A stretch of DNA of 64,000 nt from Litoribacillus peritrichatus (GCF_039537985.1 NZ_BAABBN010000004.1:1364001-1428000); one strand, 5' to 3'; counted from the first letter of the stretch, positions 26,308 through 35,341 are shown. The notes: generated from the sequence alone by a model not told the origin. Translations and numbers: made by a program.

Positions 26308-27351
26308 ATGAATTCAATTTTCTCTTTTGGTGCTGATTTCTTAATCTGGGGCGGAATTGCTGTTTGTATTTTACACAGCGCCGTATTTTCAGGGCTTAAC
26401 CTGGCTTTCTTTAGCATGAGTCGTCTTCAACTGGAAGTTGAAGTCAAACAGGGCAACAATGCCGCTAAGAAGATATTGACCATGCGTGAGGATTCCAACT
26501 TCTTATTAGCAACTATTTTATGGGGCAATGTCTCCATTAATGTATTGCTGACGCTTCTGTCTGAGTCGACGCTTGCAGGCATTTACTCATTCTTGTTTTC
26601 AACGATTGCCATTACTTTTTTGGGTGAAATATTTCCACAAGCCTATTTTTCACGCAATGCTCTGAAAATGGCTTCACTTCTAACACCAATCATTAAGTTC
26701 TATCAAAAAGTATTATTTATTGTCGCTCGGCCTACAGCAATCATGCTGGACGGATGGCTGGGCAAAGAAGGGATTACCTACTTCCGGGAGGAAGAACTCA
26801 AAGCCATCATAACTGCTCATGCAGAAGCAAATGAAGCAGACGTCGTGCATGTAGAGGGGTTGGGTGCCTTAAATTTTTTAGAAATTGATAAGATTTCAGT
26901 CATGGATGAAGGGGAGGTTCTCGACCCTAAAAGCATTATACAGCTGCCTTGCAAGTTAGACCTGCCAATCCTACCGGAGGCAGATAGCCCAGAAAGGGAA
27001 AAGTTTGTTACAGAGGTCAATGCATCTGGCCATAAATGGGTTGTTCTTGTCAGTGAAAAACAGCAGCCTCAATTGGTTTTGGACGCCGACGGCTATTTAC
27101 GCTCGCTCATGTTTAATAACAAGAACACGGATGGTTATGCGTTTTGTCACCGGCCTGTTGTCATAAGAGATGAAAACTACACTCTTGGTAAAGCCCTTAG
27201 TGAGCTCAAACAATCCACAAACCTGGATGAGCACTCAACGGATGTCCTTAATTACGACTTGGTTCTTGTTTGGGGTGAAACGGATAAAAGAGTGATTACT
27301 GGCGCCGATGTGTTAGGCCGGTTACTGGAAGGTATTGGCGAATTTGAATAA
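26308..27351 (+). CDS. CNNM/DUF21-family membrane protein
   Basis: The 347-aa protein has a DUF21 membrane domain in its first 140 residues, with FSGLNLAFFSMSRLQLE (the conserved start of CNNM/CorC-type transporters) and FLGEIFPQAYFSRNAL. The C-terminal half replaces the usual paired CBS domains with poorly conserved, CBS-like sequence. The family is linked to magnesium or other divalent-cation efflux. AAGG lies upstream of the ATG. It follows the binding protein gene by 57 bp; a functional link is not evident. Confidence 0.85.
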   Translation: MNSIFSFGADFLIWGGIAVCILHSAVFSGLNLAFFSMSRLQLEVEVKQGNNAAKKILTMREDSNFLLATILWGNVSINVLLTLLSESTLAGIYSFLFSTIAITFLGEIFPQAYFSRNALKMASLLTPIIKFYQKVLFIVARPTAIMLDGWLGKEGITYFREEELKAIITAHAEANEADVVHVEGLGALNFLEIDKISVMDEGEVLDPKSIIQLPCKLDLPILPEADSPEREKFVTEVNASGHKWVVLVSEKQQPQLVLDADGYLRSLMFNNKNTDGYAFCHRPVVIRDENYTLGKALSELKQSTNLDEHSTDVLNYDLVLVWGETDKRVITGADVLGRLLEGIGEFE

Positions 27352-27483
27352 CCAAAGCAGTTCGTAATTAGGTCAATCACCGTCTAGTATTTTTAATATG
27401 AAAACAATCTAACCAAAACTGTGTAGGCCTTAAATGTGACTTTATAAGACCTTGCCTAGTTGAAAAATCAAGGAATCGACGAC

Positions 27484-28695
27484 ATGAAGTTAGCAATTTT
27501 GTCATGCGGCCCCAGATCATACAGCACTCAACGCTTAAAAGAGGCGGCCAAGCAAAGAGGGCACAAAGTTAAAGTATTAAACACCTTGAAATTTGCGATC
27601 GATTTGCAAAGAGGGGTGCCGGATTTACACTTTAAACAGAAAGTTTTGAGTGATTACGATGCAGTTCTGCCCAGAATTGGCGCGTCTATCACGTATTATG
27701 GGACTGCTGTTGTTCGTCAGTTTCAGGAAATGGATGTATTTTGTGCAAACACAGCTCACGGGATCAGTAACTCCAGAGACAAATTGCGAAGCCTCCAGCT
27801 ATTAAGCCGACACCAGATAGGTATTCCCAGAACCGCTTTTGTTCGTGATAAAAAGGATGTGCTTCCTGCCATTGAGCGCGTGGGTGGTGCTCCAGTCATT
27901 ATTAAGCTGATCGAAGGAACACAGGGAATAGGCGTACTGTTAGCGGAATCGGTCAATACGGCAGAATCTATTATCGAACTGCTGCAAAGCCAGAAACAAA
28001 ATGTGCTGATTCAGAAGTTTGTTGCCGAAAGCAAAGGTAAAGACATAAGAGCCATTGTGGTTGGTGACCGGGTCGTTGCTGCTATGAGGCGAGTGGCACA
28101 AGGACAGGAGTTTAGGAGCAATGTCCATCGTGGGGGTATTGCAGAAGCGGTAGAACTATCGGATGAATATAAAGAAACCGCTGTTCGTGCTGCTCAGATT
28201 ATGGGATTGCAGGTTGCGGGTGTAGATATGCTGGAAGGCAAAACCGGCCCTCAAATTATGGAAGTAAACTCCTCACCAGGCCTGGAAGGCATTGAAACCT
28301 GTACTGGGCTTGACGTGGCGGGCGCAATTATTGAGTACATTGCCGCTCAGGTCGACTTCCCTGAAATTGATGTTCGCCAACGACTCACTGTCAGTAAGGG
28401 CTATGGTATCGGAGAAATCTATATACCCGAAGGCTCAAAATTTGTTGGTAAGAGCATTCAAGAAACTCAGATTCAGGAGCAGGATATTAATGTTCTGACT
28501 CTATACCGAGGGAATAAAGTCATTCCGAACCCTCGTAGAGATCGCGTATTAGAATCGGACGATAAATTACTGTGTTTCGGTAAGATGGAATCCATGCGCT
28601 CTATGGTGCCGGCAAAAGCACGTCGAAGAAGAAGCCCGGCCGTTGCTGATTTACCAGAACAACTTCCTGAAGGAAGTGAACCGGACGATGCTTGA
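27484..28695 (+). CDS. rimK: RimK-like ATP-grasp ligase with C-terminal RCK_C domain
   Basis: Residues 1 to about 290 match RimK, the ATP-grasp enzyme that adds glutamate to ribosomal protein S6: MKLAILSCGPRSYST, NSRDKLRSLQLL, IIKLIEGTQGIGV and the metal-binding IMEVNSSPGLEGIE. The remaining 110 residues form a TrkA-C/RCK_C-like domain (GEIYIPEGSKFVGKSI, then ESDDKLLCFGK) and a basic, Pro-rich tail. E. coli RimK has about 300 residues and lacks this part. The fused domain may bind a regulatory ligand. ATG 27484 has AAGGA nine bases upstream; an earlier TTG at 27460 is less likely. Confidence 0.88.
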   Translation: MKLAILSCGPRSYSTQRLKEAAKQRGHKVKVLNTLKFAIDLQRGVPDLHFKQKVLSDYDAVLPRIGASITYYGTAVVRQFQEMDVFCANTAHGISNSRDKLRSLQLLSRHQIGIPRTAFVRDKKDVLPAIERVGGAPVIIKLIEGTQGIGVLLAESVNTAESIIELLQSQKQNVLIQKFVAESKGKDIRAIVVGDRVVAAMRRVAQGQEFRSNVHRGGIAEAVELSDEYKETAVRAAQIMGLQVAGVDMLEGKTGPQIMEVNSSPGLEGIETCTGLDVAGAIIEYIAAQVDFPEIDVRQRLTVSKGYGIGEIYIPEGSKFVGKSIQETQIQEQDINVLTLYRGNKVIPNPRRDRVLESDDKLLCFGKMESMRSMVPAKARRRRSPAVADLPEQLPEGSEPDDA

Positions 28696-28779
28696 GGGGC
28701 TGAGTTTCTGAAATGTAATCATAATCGTTTTTCAGGAGTTGCATCTCATATCCTAACAACCACCAATACATGACCCAGT

Positions 28780-28825
28780 GCATGATCAAAAACGTCTAAA
28801 TTATTTAGTGTGTTTTTGATCATGC
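28780..28825. repeat. Long hairpin, 14-bp perfect arms
   Basis: GCATGATCAAAAAC (28780-28793) pairs perfectly with GTTTTTGATCATGC (28812-28825). Inside, CTAAA (28796-28800) pairs with TTTAG (28804-28808), and G-U pairs can join the two stems, leaving one bulge. It lies 84 bases after rimK. It may be a 3'-end structure of that transcript or a recognition site. Confidence 0.6.
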
Positions 28826-29773
28826 AATGGCAGCAACTTGAACGATAGTGATTGTAATCACTGGAAGTTTCTTATTTTGTATCACGCAAACTAAGCTCGC
28901 TTTTATCTATCTGTAGCCTCAGGGTGTTTTTTTGATTTTCAAAAGAACACTGTTCGACGGCATTAATACTCATAACCATTCATTTCATAATCTGACAAAG
29001 TCATTGATAAATACCTTAATTTAATCAAATACTTACCTCATATCTAAGTGCGCATAATATATATTATGTTAAATTATGTATGTGCAGATACAATCCCTCT
29101 TAAGTAGATAGAGTTGTAACCCACAGCCCTGCTTGCTTTATTGAATGCTTGCATACAGCTCTAAGGTTTTTACTCGAATTACTGAAGTTGGAAACCAGGC
29201 GCATAGCTTTTAAATGATCGTGCGGAGATTGCCTGGAAATGAAGTTTCGTGAGTAATTACACAAACGTCGCACTCTCCTTACCTATAGAAAAGACACTAC
29301 GTGATATCTCAATGCTTGATGCTTGGTTCAGGCCTATTTGATAAATTCTTTTTGTGTTGAAGAAATTTTGGTGAATCAGCAATTACCGACAACTACTAGC
29401 AATCATTTACGAAAGATGATTGCCGTAAGCTCTGCCCGACTTATTGGCCAAGATTATTTCTAAGACGTAAGAAGTCTCTATTTTTGTCTTCTGTTGTCAT
29501 TGGATCAATGAAAAACCTAACGGATCATTAGACCTGCTATTTCCTTCATTTTACTTATAAGGTTCCAGCAAGATTCCGTATATTTTTTCACAAGCTTCAG
29601 GGGCCATGTTCATTGCTGTGCAATTAGTTTGGAGATGAAGGCAGTTTGTAGTTTTGTTTGGCGATGTTTTTTCATTAAATTATCTAAATGATTTCCGTCC
29701 GGTAGAACTTACTTCAAAGCCACAGATTCAAGCAATGATCGATGTAAGTACAGGGGTATTTACACATACCCAC

Positions 29774-29803
29774 AATTACCAGTAGTAGACACTACTGGTA
29801 ATT
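29774..29803. repeat. 13-bp inverted repeat upstream of the recombinase
   Basis: AATTACCAGTAGT (29774-29786) and ACTACTGGTAATT (29791-29803) are perfect inverted repeats around AGAC. It ends 51 bases before the recombinase start. It may be an operator, a terminator of upstream transcription or a recombinase site. Confidence 0.6.
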
Positions 29804-29854
29804 CGTAGTGTTTGATCTTATACTCACTGTTACTTTTCTATCACTGTCTTAGGC

Positions 29855-31090
29855 TTGTTGCTTGTGTCGAAAACCCTGTTTCCCGGCTTACCGCTGTTTG
29901 ATTCTGCTAAATTCTTTAACCAGATCCCCCGAAACGCAGTATTTTCTGATCAGTCGCCCGCTGTTGAAAAATTTGTTCTTGGTCTCAATATAGAAAAAGC
30001 GATGGATGACTATCGCTATACCAAAGACTTCCTTACAAGTTACAGCAAGAAAAGCCAGGACACCTACGACAAGTTTCGTGGTGACGCTGAAAGGTTGCTT
30101 TTATGGTCCTGGCTGGTAAAGCGTAAATCCGTAGTGGATCTTCGCAGACGTGATCTTGAAGAATACACTGACTTTGTGGCTAAGCCCGATTCTAACTGGC
30201 AAGCAGACAATACCGAAAGACGTTTCATTACTGTTAATGGTCTGCGGGAACCGAACGAACGCTGGCGCCCTTTCCGCTCAGCCGGAGCTGGCAAGGGACG
30301 TTTGAATACCAAATCCTGGCAGGGTTTGTTTTCCAATCTTAGTGTTTATTTCAACTACCTTATGGCTGAGGACTACGCAGCTGGTAACCAAATATCTATT
30401 GTAAAGAAAAACTGTCCCTATCTGCGTCAGGAAACCGGTGTCAATACGGCTAAACGCTTGTCTGAACTGCAGTGGGAATATCTGCTCAATACTTCAATAG
30501 CCATTGCGAACGCTGATCCACAGCATGAAAGAACCCTTTTTGTTATCGCAACTCTAAAATCACTTAAGCTGCGTATATCTGAACTGGCAGAGCGCCCTAA
30601 TTGGTTACCCATGATGTCTCATTACCACCGGGATCATGAAGGTAACTGGTGGTACCGCACGTATGGAAAAGGCGCCAAAGAACGAGACGTATCCATTTCT
30701 AATGAATACCTCCAGTTTCTCAAACGTTATCGGGAATACAGAGGCTTATCCCCCCTTCCCTCTAAAGAATCTTCAGAACCGGTGATCGAATCCAGAGTGC
30801 GGAATCGTGGCATTGGCAGCAGGCAGCTACGCAATATCGTTGAATATGCATTCACACAAAGCTGTGATGCATTATTGAATGATGGCTTTGAAGTTGAAGC
30901 CTCTGAACTCAGGGCGGCCACCACTCACTGGTTAAGGCATACGGGGGCGTCAATGGAAGTTGCTGCTGGCCGAGAACTTGCGCATGTACAAGCAGACTTA
31001 GGGCATGGGAGTATCCGCACTACGGATGAACTCTATGTGGATTCCGACAATTTGGAGCGAGCTTCAAGTGCTAAGGGTCAGGACGTATAG
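29855..31090 (+). CDS. Tyrosine recombinase/phage-integrase family protein
   Basis: The 411-aa protein has an N-terminal SAM-like DNA-binding domain (about 45-180) and a C-terminal catalytic domain with the whole catalytic set: Arg240 (LKLRISEL), Lys272 or Lys275 (GKGAKER), His358 and Arg361 (HWLRHTGAS), His384 (LGHGS) and Tyr394 (TTDELYVD). It should be an active DNA breakage-joining enzyme. No phage, transposon or cassette gene is next to it. The start is a TTG (29855) or GTG (29864); no ATG exists in the first 49 codons. Its 3' end overlaps the convergent kinase gene by 20 bases. Confidence 0.9.
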   Translation: MLLVSKTLFPGLPLFDSAKFFNQIPRNAVFSDQSPAVEKFVLGLNIEKAMDDYRYTKDFLTSYSKKSQDTYDKFRGDAERLLLWSWLVKRKSVVDLRRRDLEEYTDFVAKPDSNWQADNTERRFITVNGLREPNERWRPFRSAGAGKGRLNTKSWQGLFSNLSVYFNYLMAEDYAAGNQISIVKKNCPYLRQETGVNTAKRLSELQWEYLLNTSIAIANADPQHERTLFVIATLKSLKLRISELAERPNWLPMMSHYHRDHEGNWWYRTYGKGAKERDVSISNEYLQFLKRYREYRGLSPLPSKESSEPVIESRVRNRGIGSRQLRNIVEYAFTQSCDALLNDGFEVEASELRAATTHWLRHTGASMEVAAGRELAHVQADLGHGSIRTTDELYVDSDNLERASSAKGQDV

Positions 31091-32954
31091 TCAGTGCTTT
31101 AACCGGGAGCCAAACCTCAAGGCAAGCGCCTCGCAGAAGCTCGGAATCACTTATTTTCAAAGTTCCTTGGTGCTTTTGAACAATCTTATAGCAAATGGCC
31201 AAGCCTAACCCGGTGCTTAAACCCGTCGGTTTTGTAGTAAAGAATGCTTCCAGAGCTTTATCCCGGATCTCAGCCGGTATTCCCTGTCCATTATCTTCAA
31301 CTTGCAAACAAATCCCTTCAACCTCATCTCTGTCTTCAACAAGTAAGGTTAATATTACTTTTCCTTTAAACCCTTGTATTGTCCCGTCATGATTCATTAT
31401 TGCTTCATCAATCGCGTCAACTGCATTAACGATCAAATTGGTTACAACTTGTCCTATTTGGCTTGGAAAACACGTGATGAGCGGGATGTCAGAAAAATGG
31501 GTTTCAATGGAGTGATGCTTTGTTTTTCCGGATAAAATCAGTAGGCATTCTTTTATAATGTTCTTCAGTGAAACGTTTTCAACGGGCTCTTCATCAAAAC
31601 GGCTAGCTTTGCGCAACGCTTGAGTAATATTAAGAATACTCTGTGTGGTGGTTTTTACATCCATTATTGGCTTACGAATATCTTCAATTTGTTTTTTAAC
31701 TTGTCCTGAAATTTTAGCTACTTTTGGATCATTACCGATGAGTGTATTAAAAAAAGACTCTAGCTCATTGAGCTTATGAATAATATTATGCTGGGTGGTA
31801 CTGACAAAACTGACTGAGTTGACGATTTCATGAGCGACGGTGGGTACCAATTGTCCCAGTGTGGCCAGCTTTTCTGCCTGGATGAGTTGATTTATCGCTT
31901 TTTCAAGCTCTTGACTGGACTGGCTAAGAGCGTCTTGACTTTGACTGAGCGCAGTGCGGGCACTGTTATAGGCCTCTTCAAAAGCAATCCACTCTTGGTA
32001 AGGTGATTGTAAAGAGACTTCAGACATCCTATCTTTTTCCGTTGTTTTTAAGAACGTATTTAACGGGTCATAAAAATATTTTTTCCCCCAGAAGCCTCTC
32101 AAAAGATAGAAAAACAACATACAAACAATCAAAAATACAAAATACTTCCGTATGATATCAAAATACCCTCGATAGAATTCTTCAGGCGTTAGCACAACGA
32201 TTTGTATGTTTAGGTCTTTTAGTATCTGAGTATTAAAATAATAGCGTTCATCGTTTAGTATGATTTGCTCTTCATCGACTGGTAAGAACTCCCGATATGG
32301 GTATTTTTCTCTCGATGAACGATAAATGATCTCATTAGAGTCAGGTTTGAGGAGCAAAAAAATTACACTTTCATATAAGTTTAATAAACCCGTTTGGTCT
32401 ATGATTGTGAACAAACCATTGACATCTACTTCAGCGATGAGAACTCCGGTTTTAGAGGGAAAGAGAAATCCAAAAACTTCTTTACCCGAGATAACAGAAA
32501 CATAAATTGGGGTAATAACTCGAAGTTTAGAATTGATGGCTTCCAAAATATAGCCATTGATTTTGCTTGAAGACAGATCTATAGACTCAACATATTTTTT
32601 GCCATATTTATTAAAAAAAACCTTTTTAACAAGTGCGTTACTATCGACACTGAACACGGCTTCTAAAGATGCCAGTTTTCGAAAAGCTGACTGATCTTCG
32701 TCAGTCTGAAGTGAGGCATGCTCCAAATAAGGCAATGCTATTTGAACCTGCCCTATCTCTCTTATGATAAAGCTATCAATCACCTCATTCATACTTACTA
32801 TCAGACGGCGGTGTTCCAACTCCTTTTGAATCAGTAAGCTTTTTTTGGAATCCACTATAATCATCCAAAAGATCGCCAGTATGAGAAAGACTAGAGAAAG
32901 ATCGATAATCAAAGAGTGGCGTTTCAGCGTTCTTGTTTTATTGGCCAAGAACAT
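31071..32954 (-). CDS. Membrane sensor histidine kinase
   Basis: The 627-aa protein has TM1 (about 15-35), a large Cache-like extracytoplasmic domain (about 36-268), TM2 (about 270-288), a coiled-coil linker, and a HisKA domain with His375 in PTVAHEIVNSVSF. An HATPase domain follows, with LIVNAVDAID, EDNGQGIP and LSTGLGLAIC. The H-box is unusual: relatives normally read HEINNP, here HEIVNS. There is no receiver domain and no adjacent response-regulator gene. It overlaps the upstream periplasmic-binding-protein gene by 17 bases. Confidence 0.92.
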   Translation of the reverse strand: MFLANKTRTLKRHSLIIDLSLVFLILAIFWMIIVDSKKSLLIQKELEHRRLIVSMNEVIDSFIIREIGQVQIALPYLEHASLQTDEDQSAFRKLASLEAVFSVDSNALVKKVFFNKYGKKYVESIDLSSSKINGYILEAINSKLRVITPIYVSVISGKEVFGFLFPSKTGVLIAEVDVNGLFTIIDQTGLLNLYESVIFLLLKPDSNEIIYRSSREKYPYREFLPVDEEQIILNDERYYFNTQILKDLNIQIVVLTPEEFYRGYFDIIRKYFVFLIVCMLFFYLLRGFWGKKYFYDPLNTFLKTTEKDRMSEVSLQSPYQEWIAFEEAYNSARTALSQSQDALSQSSQELEKAINQLIQAEKLATLGQLVPTVAHEIVNSVSFVSTTQHNIIHKLNELESFFNTLIGNDPKVAKISGQVKKQIEDIRKPIMDVKTTTQSILNITQALRKASRFDEEPVENVSLKNIIKECLLILSGKTKHHSIETHFSDIPLITCFPSQIGQVVTNLIVNAVDAIDEAIMNHDGTIQGFKGKVILTLLVEDRDEVEGICLQVEDNGQGIPAEIRDKALEAFFTTKPTGLSTGLGLAICYKIVQKHQGTLKISDSELLRGACLEVWLPVKALTIRPDP

Positions 32955-34047
32955 AATCCTTACCGTCTATATGATAAAAGAATAACCCTCCATCCACATC
33001 ACCAAATTTATTGAACTGAATCCTCCCTGTGGTTCCCTCATACGTGTTGGAAAGAATGTATTTTTTTAGTGCATCTGAATTTGTCTCTTTCGTGTTATAG
33101 ATAGCCTCCAATAAGACTCGTGCAGCATCATAAGTTAGGGGAGCTTGATAGGCTGGTAAATAATTATATCGATTTTGAAAACTCTTCACATACGCTTGGT
33201 ATGCAACATTGTTGGTGGATACGTGCCCTGGAATAAAGACTTTATCTGTATATTTACCGATTGCTTCAATGAGAAATGCTCCGCGAACCCAAGGTGTCGT
33301 GACGGTATTCACATCAGCATTCATTTTATGAATATTTTGAATTAAGATCCCTACTTCCCTGGGTGTACCGCCAGCTAAAATATAGACGTTTTCAAATCCA
33401 ACTTCCTCTAACTTTTGAAAGGGAGCGGTAAGGTCAACATCAATTGCAGAAAACGAACTATGTTTAATGGTTCCCTTGTAGGCGTCTGAAAATACTTTGA
33501 ATGCTGCGTCAGTGTATTTTTGATTTTTCTCCCTTTCCTGGATGACCAGTACTTCATTCACATTCCTATTATTGAAATGGGTAGCGATGCTTTTTTGTTC
33601 TGCAACCATATCTACTGTATTTCTGATGACGTTATCATCTTTATCACTAATGACAGTGGTCGTTGGGCCGACAATCATATGAAGCGTATCTGCGTTTTTT
33701 GTTACTTCATCATAAATAGCTAAAAACGCCGTAGATGTAGTAATAATCATGATGAAATCGCTTTTATTCTTTAACGTCTCATAGGCACTTTTGGATTTCT
33801 GAGGGTCATCACTATTATCTATTGAAAGTATCTCCAAATTAAGATTTGGGTGCTTTTGTTTGAATTCTTCATAGGCTAGCTTGACGCTTTTAAAGGCATC
33901 AATTGACGACTGAGAATTTTTTCCTTCAAAGTTCGTTATTACACCAAGCGTGCGAACAGTCGAGGCTGATTTTGAGAAGACGAAATATCCAAGACCGACG
34001 ACTAAGACACCAATAACCAAAGCTACAATAGTGCCGTGTTTACTCAT
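32938..34047 (-). CDS. Leu/Ile/Val-type periplasmic binding protein (Peripla_BP_6)
   Basis: The 369-aa protein has an uncleaved or weakly cleavable N-terminal hydrophobic segment (about 7-26), then a two-lobed type I periplasmic-binding fold: LGVITNFEGKNSQSSID, LILSIDNSDDPQ-like segments, YILAGGTPREVGILIQ and TYDAARVLLEAIY. ABC transporters for branched-chain amino acids use such proteins, but no permease gene is present. The 17-base overlap with the downstream histidine kinase argues for a sensory function. The N-terminal helix may keep it membrane-tethered. Confidence 0.85.
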   Translation of the reverse strand: MSKHGTIVALVIGVLVVGLGYFVFSKSASTVRTLGVITNFEGKNSQSSIDAFKSVKLAYEEFKQKHPNLNLEILSIDNSDDPQKSKSAYETLKNKSDFIMIITTSTAFLAIYDEVTKNADTLHMIVGPTTTVISDKDDNVIRNTVDMVAEQKSIATHFNNRNVNEVLVIQEREKNQKYTDAAFKVFSDAYKGTIKHSSFSAIDVDLTAPFQKLEEVGFENVYILAGGTPREVGILIQNIHKMNADVNTVTTPWVRGAFLIEAIGKYTDKVFIPGHVSTNNVAYQAYVKSFQNRYNYLPAYQAPLTYDAARVLLEAIYNTKETNSDALKKYILSNTYEGTTGRIQFNKFGDVDGGLFFYHIDGKDYVLGQ

Positions 34048-34591
34048 TATTCTCTCCTAAGATCGGCTGATTTGCTTCCAATAAGGATGCAATATATCTA
34101 TCTACATGAAGGTCCTAATTTTATGAGTCTCGTGTTAATGAAGTTCATATGTTCATCTGTAAGCGGTTATTCAGTCAGTTTATTTGATGAAGGATATATT
34201 TGCTTAAACATGTTCAAGTACGAAAATCTCACTGAATGAGAGCATGCAAGCTCGCCCTATTCAATACATAGTGCAAAGTGTTCAAGGCTTTATAAAGCAT
34301 GCTCTCTTCCAAAGCTCTAGACTTAAACAGCGAACCGAATTCAATTCCTTTATAGAGCTTTGATATCCAGTATAGACGGATTTTATGAAACAGAAATTTT
34401 ATGCTTTATGGGCTCTTTTAACGTTCATTGGCGGGAAGGGTGTCATGATATTGCCCAAGGAGCCTGAGCAGATAAGGTTTACTGTACTTTTTCCATTTGA
34501 AACAATTACATGCAATAAACTGTTAATGTCACTTTCAAGAAGTTGCCCTTGCGTCTACACTTAATACTTCAAATGGTTAGTGAGAAAAACA
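34048..34591. other. Structured intergenic region, 0.54 kb
   Basis: This lies between the divergent binding-protein and outer-membrane-protein genes. It holds two long-loop inverted repeats in series (34238-34306 and 34310-34362). A weak 59-codon frame begins at ATG 34385 (MKQKFYALWALL) and ends at 34564; it has no good ribosome binding site and I do not call it. Promoters for both flanking genes must be here, but none is clear enough to place. Confidence 0.5.
34238..34362. repeat. Two consecutive 10-bp inverted repeats
   Basis: GAGAGCATGC (34238-34247) pairs with GCATGCTCTC (34297-34306). Three bases later CAAAGCTCTA (34310-34319) pairs with TAGAGCTTTG (34353-34362). All arms are perfect. 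Two adjacent stem-loops with loops of 49 and 33 bases could mark a small RNA or a decayed mobile element. Confidence 0.45.
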
Positions 34592-35341
34592 ATGATAAAG
34601 AAAGGAATTATTGCTACAGCCCTTTGTGTGGCTGCAACTACAGCATCTGCAGATGTTGTCGGAGTTCATGGCCGAGTTGGCGCCTGGATGATGGACTATT
34701 CTGGAGAATTTAAGGATCTTGAGAACAACGGTACAGTTGCTGACATTGAAGACGATCTAGGCTTTGATGGTGAAACCGTTGGGTTTGCAGAAATTGCTTT
34801 TGAGCACCCTATTCCCCTGCTTCCTAATATCAAGCTTGCTTATATGGGCATTGATACTTCTGAGGAGAGTCGGCTTGATAGAAACATTACCATGGAAGGC
34901 GTGACCTTTTTGGCAGGCACAGAAGTTAAAACCGATTTTCAGGCCGAAATCTACGATACAACTTTATACTACGAGTTGATGGATAACTGGATTCAAGCCG
35001 ACCTTGGATTAACTGTCCGTTACCTGGATATCGACCTTGAGCTTCGAAATACTTTCTTCAAAACAACCAATAGCTTATCAACGCCCTTGCCGATGATTTA
35101 TGCGAATGCTCAATTTGATCTCCCGCTCACGGATGTTTATGCAAACGTAAACTTTAATGGTCTGACAATTGACGACATTGTAACTTACGATGCTCAAGCA
35201 GCGATTGGCTGGATGCCATTAACATTTGCAGGTGCTGAACTTGGCTATAGACACTTCGTTATTGAGGCTGATGACCTTGAGGATTACGACTTCGATTTAA
35301 CGCTTTCCGGGCCATACCTTGCGTTAAAAGCAGATTTCTAA
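34592..35341 (+). CDS. Outer-membrane beta-barrel protein (TIGR04219-like)
   Basis: The 249-aa product has a signal peptide (MIKKGIIATALCVAATTASA, cleaved before DVVG) and alternating amphipathic strands ending in LALKADF, whose terminal Phe is the mark of outer-membrane barrels. The pattern GRVGAWMMDYSGEF and ELGYRHFVIEADDLEDY recall the small TIGR04219 family of gammaproteobacterial outer-membrane proteins of unknown function. A GTG start at 34580 is possible, but ATG 34592 gives a normal signal peptide. A strong bidirectional terminator follows. Confidence 0.8.
   Translation: MIKKGIIATALCVAATTASADVVGVHGRVGAWMMDYSGEFKDLENNGTVADIEDDLGFDGETVGFAEIAFEHPIPLLPNIKLAYMGIDTSEESRLDRNITMEGVTFLAGTEVKTDFQAEIYDTTLYYELMDNWIQADLGLTVRYLDIDLELRNTFFKTTNSLSTPLPMIYANAQFDLPLTDVYANVNFNGLTIDDIVTYDAQAAIGWMPLTFAGAELGYRHFVIEADDLEDYDFDLTLSGPYLALKADF

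Larger units (their letters stand above)
28696..29854. other. 1.16-kb non-coding region with several palindromes
   Basis: No convincing gene is seen. The stretch is AT-rich and holds five separate inverted repeats: 28780-28825 (long hairpin), 28847-28862 (AGTGATT/AATCACT), 29053-29068 (16-bp palindrome CATAATATATATTATG), 29399-29423 (GCAATCAT/ATGATTGC) and 29774-29803 (13-bp arms). It lies between rimK and a lone tyrosine recombinase gene. It could hold recombination sites, regulatory sites, an untranslated RNA or decayed sequence. Confidence 0.6.

Noticed and set aside
28696..29854. Integron or prophage attachment region
   Set aside because: No tRNA, attC-like cassette array, phage gene or flanking direct repeats could be seen. 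Only inverted repeats support recombination.
34036..34239. 67-codon + frame in the intergenic region after the binding protein
   Set aside because: It overlaps the start of the real minus-strand gene, has no ribosome binding site and an unlikely composition.
34385..34564. 59-codon + frame beginning MKQKFYALWALL
   Set aside because: The N-terminus looks slightly like a signal sequence, but the ribosome binding site is poor and the C-terminal part looks random. Noted under the intergenic region only.
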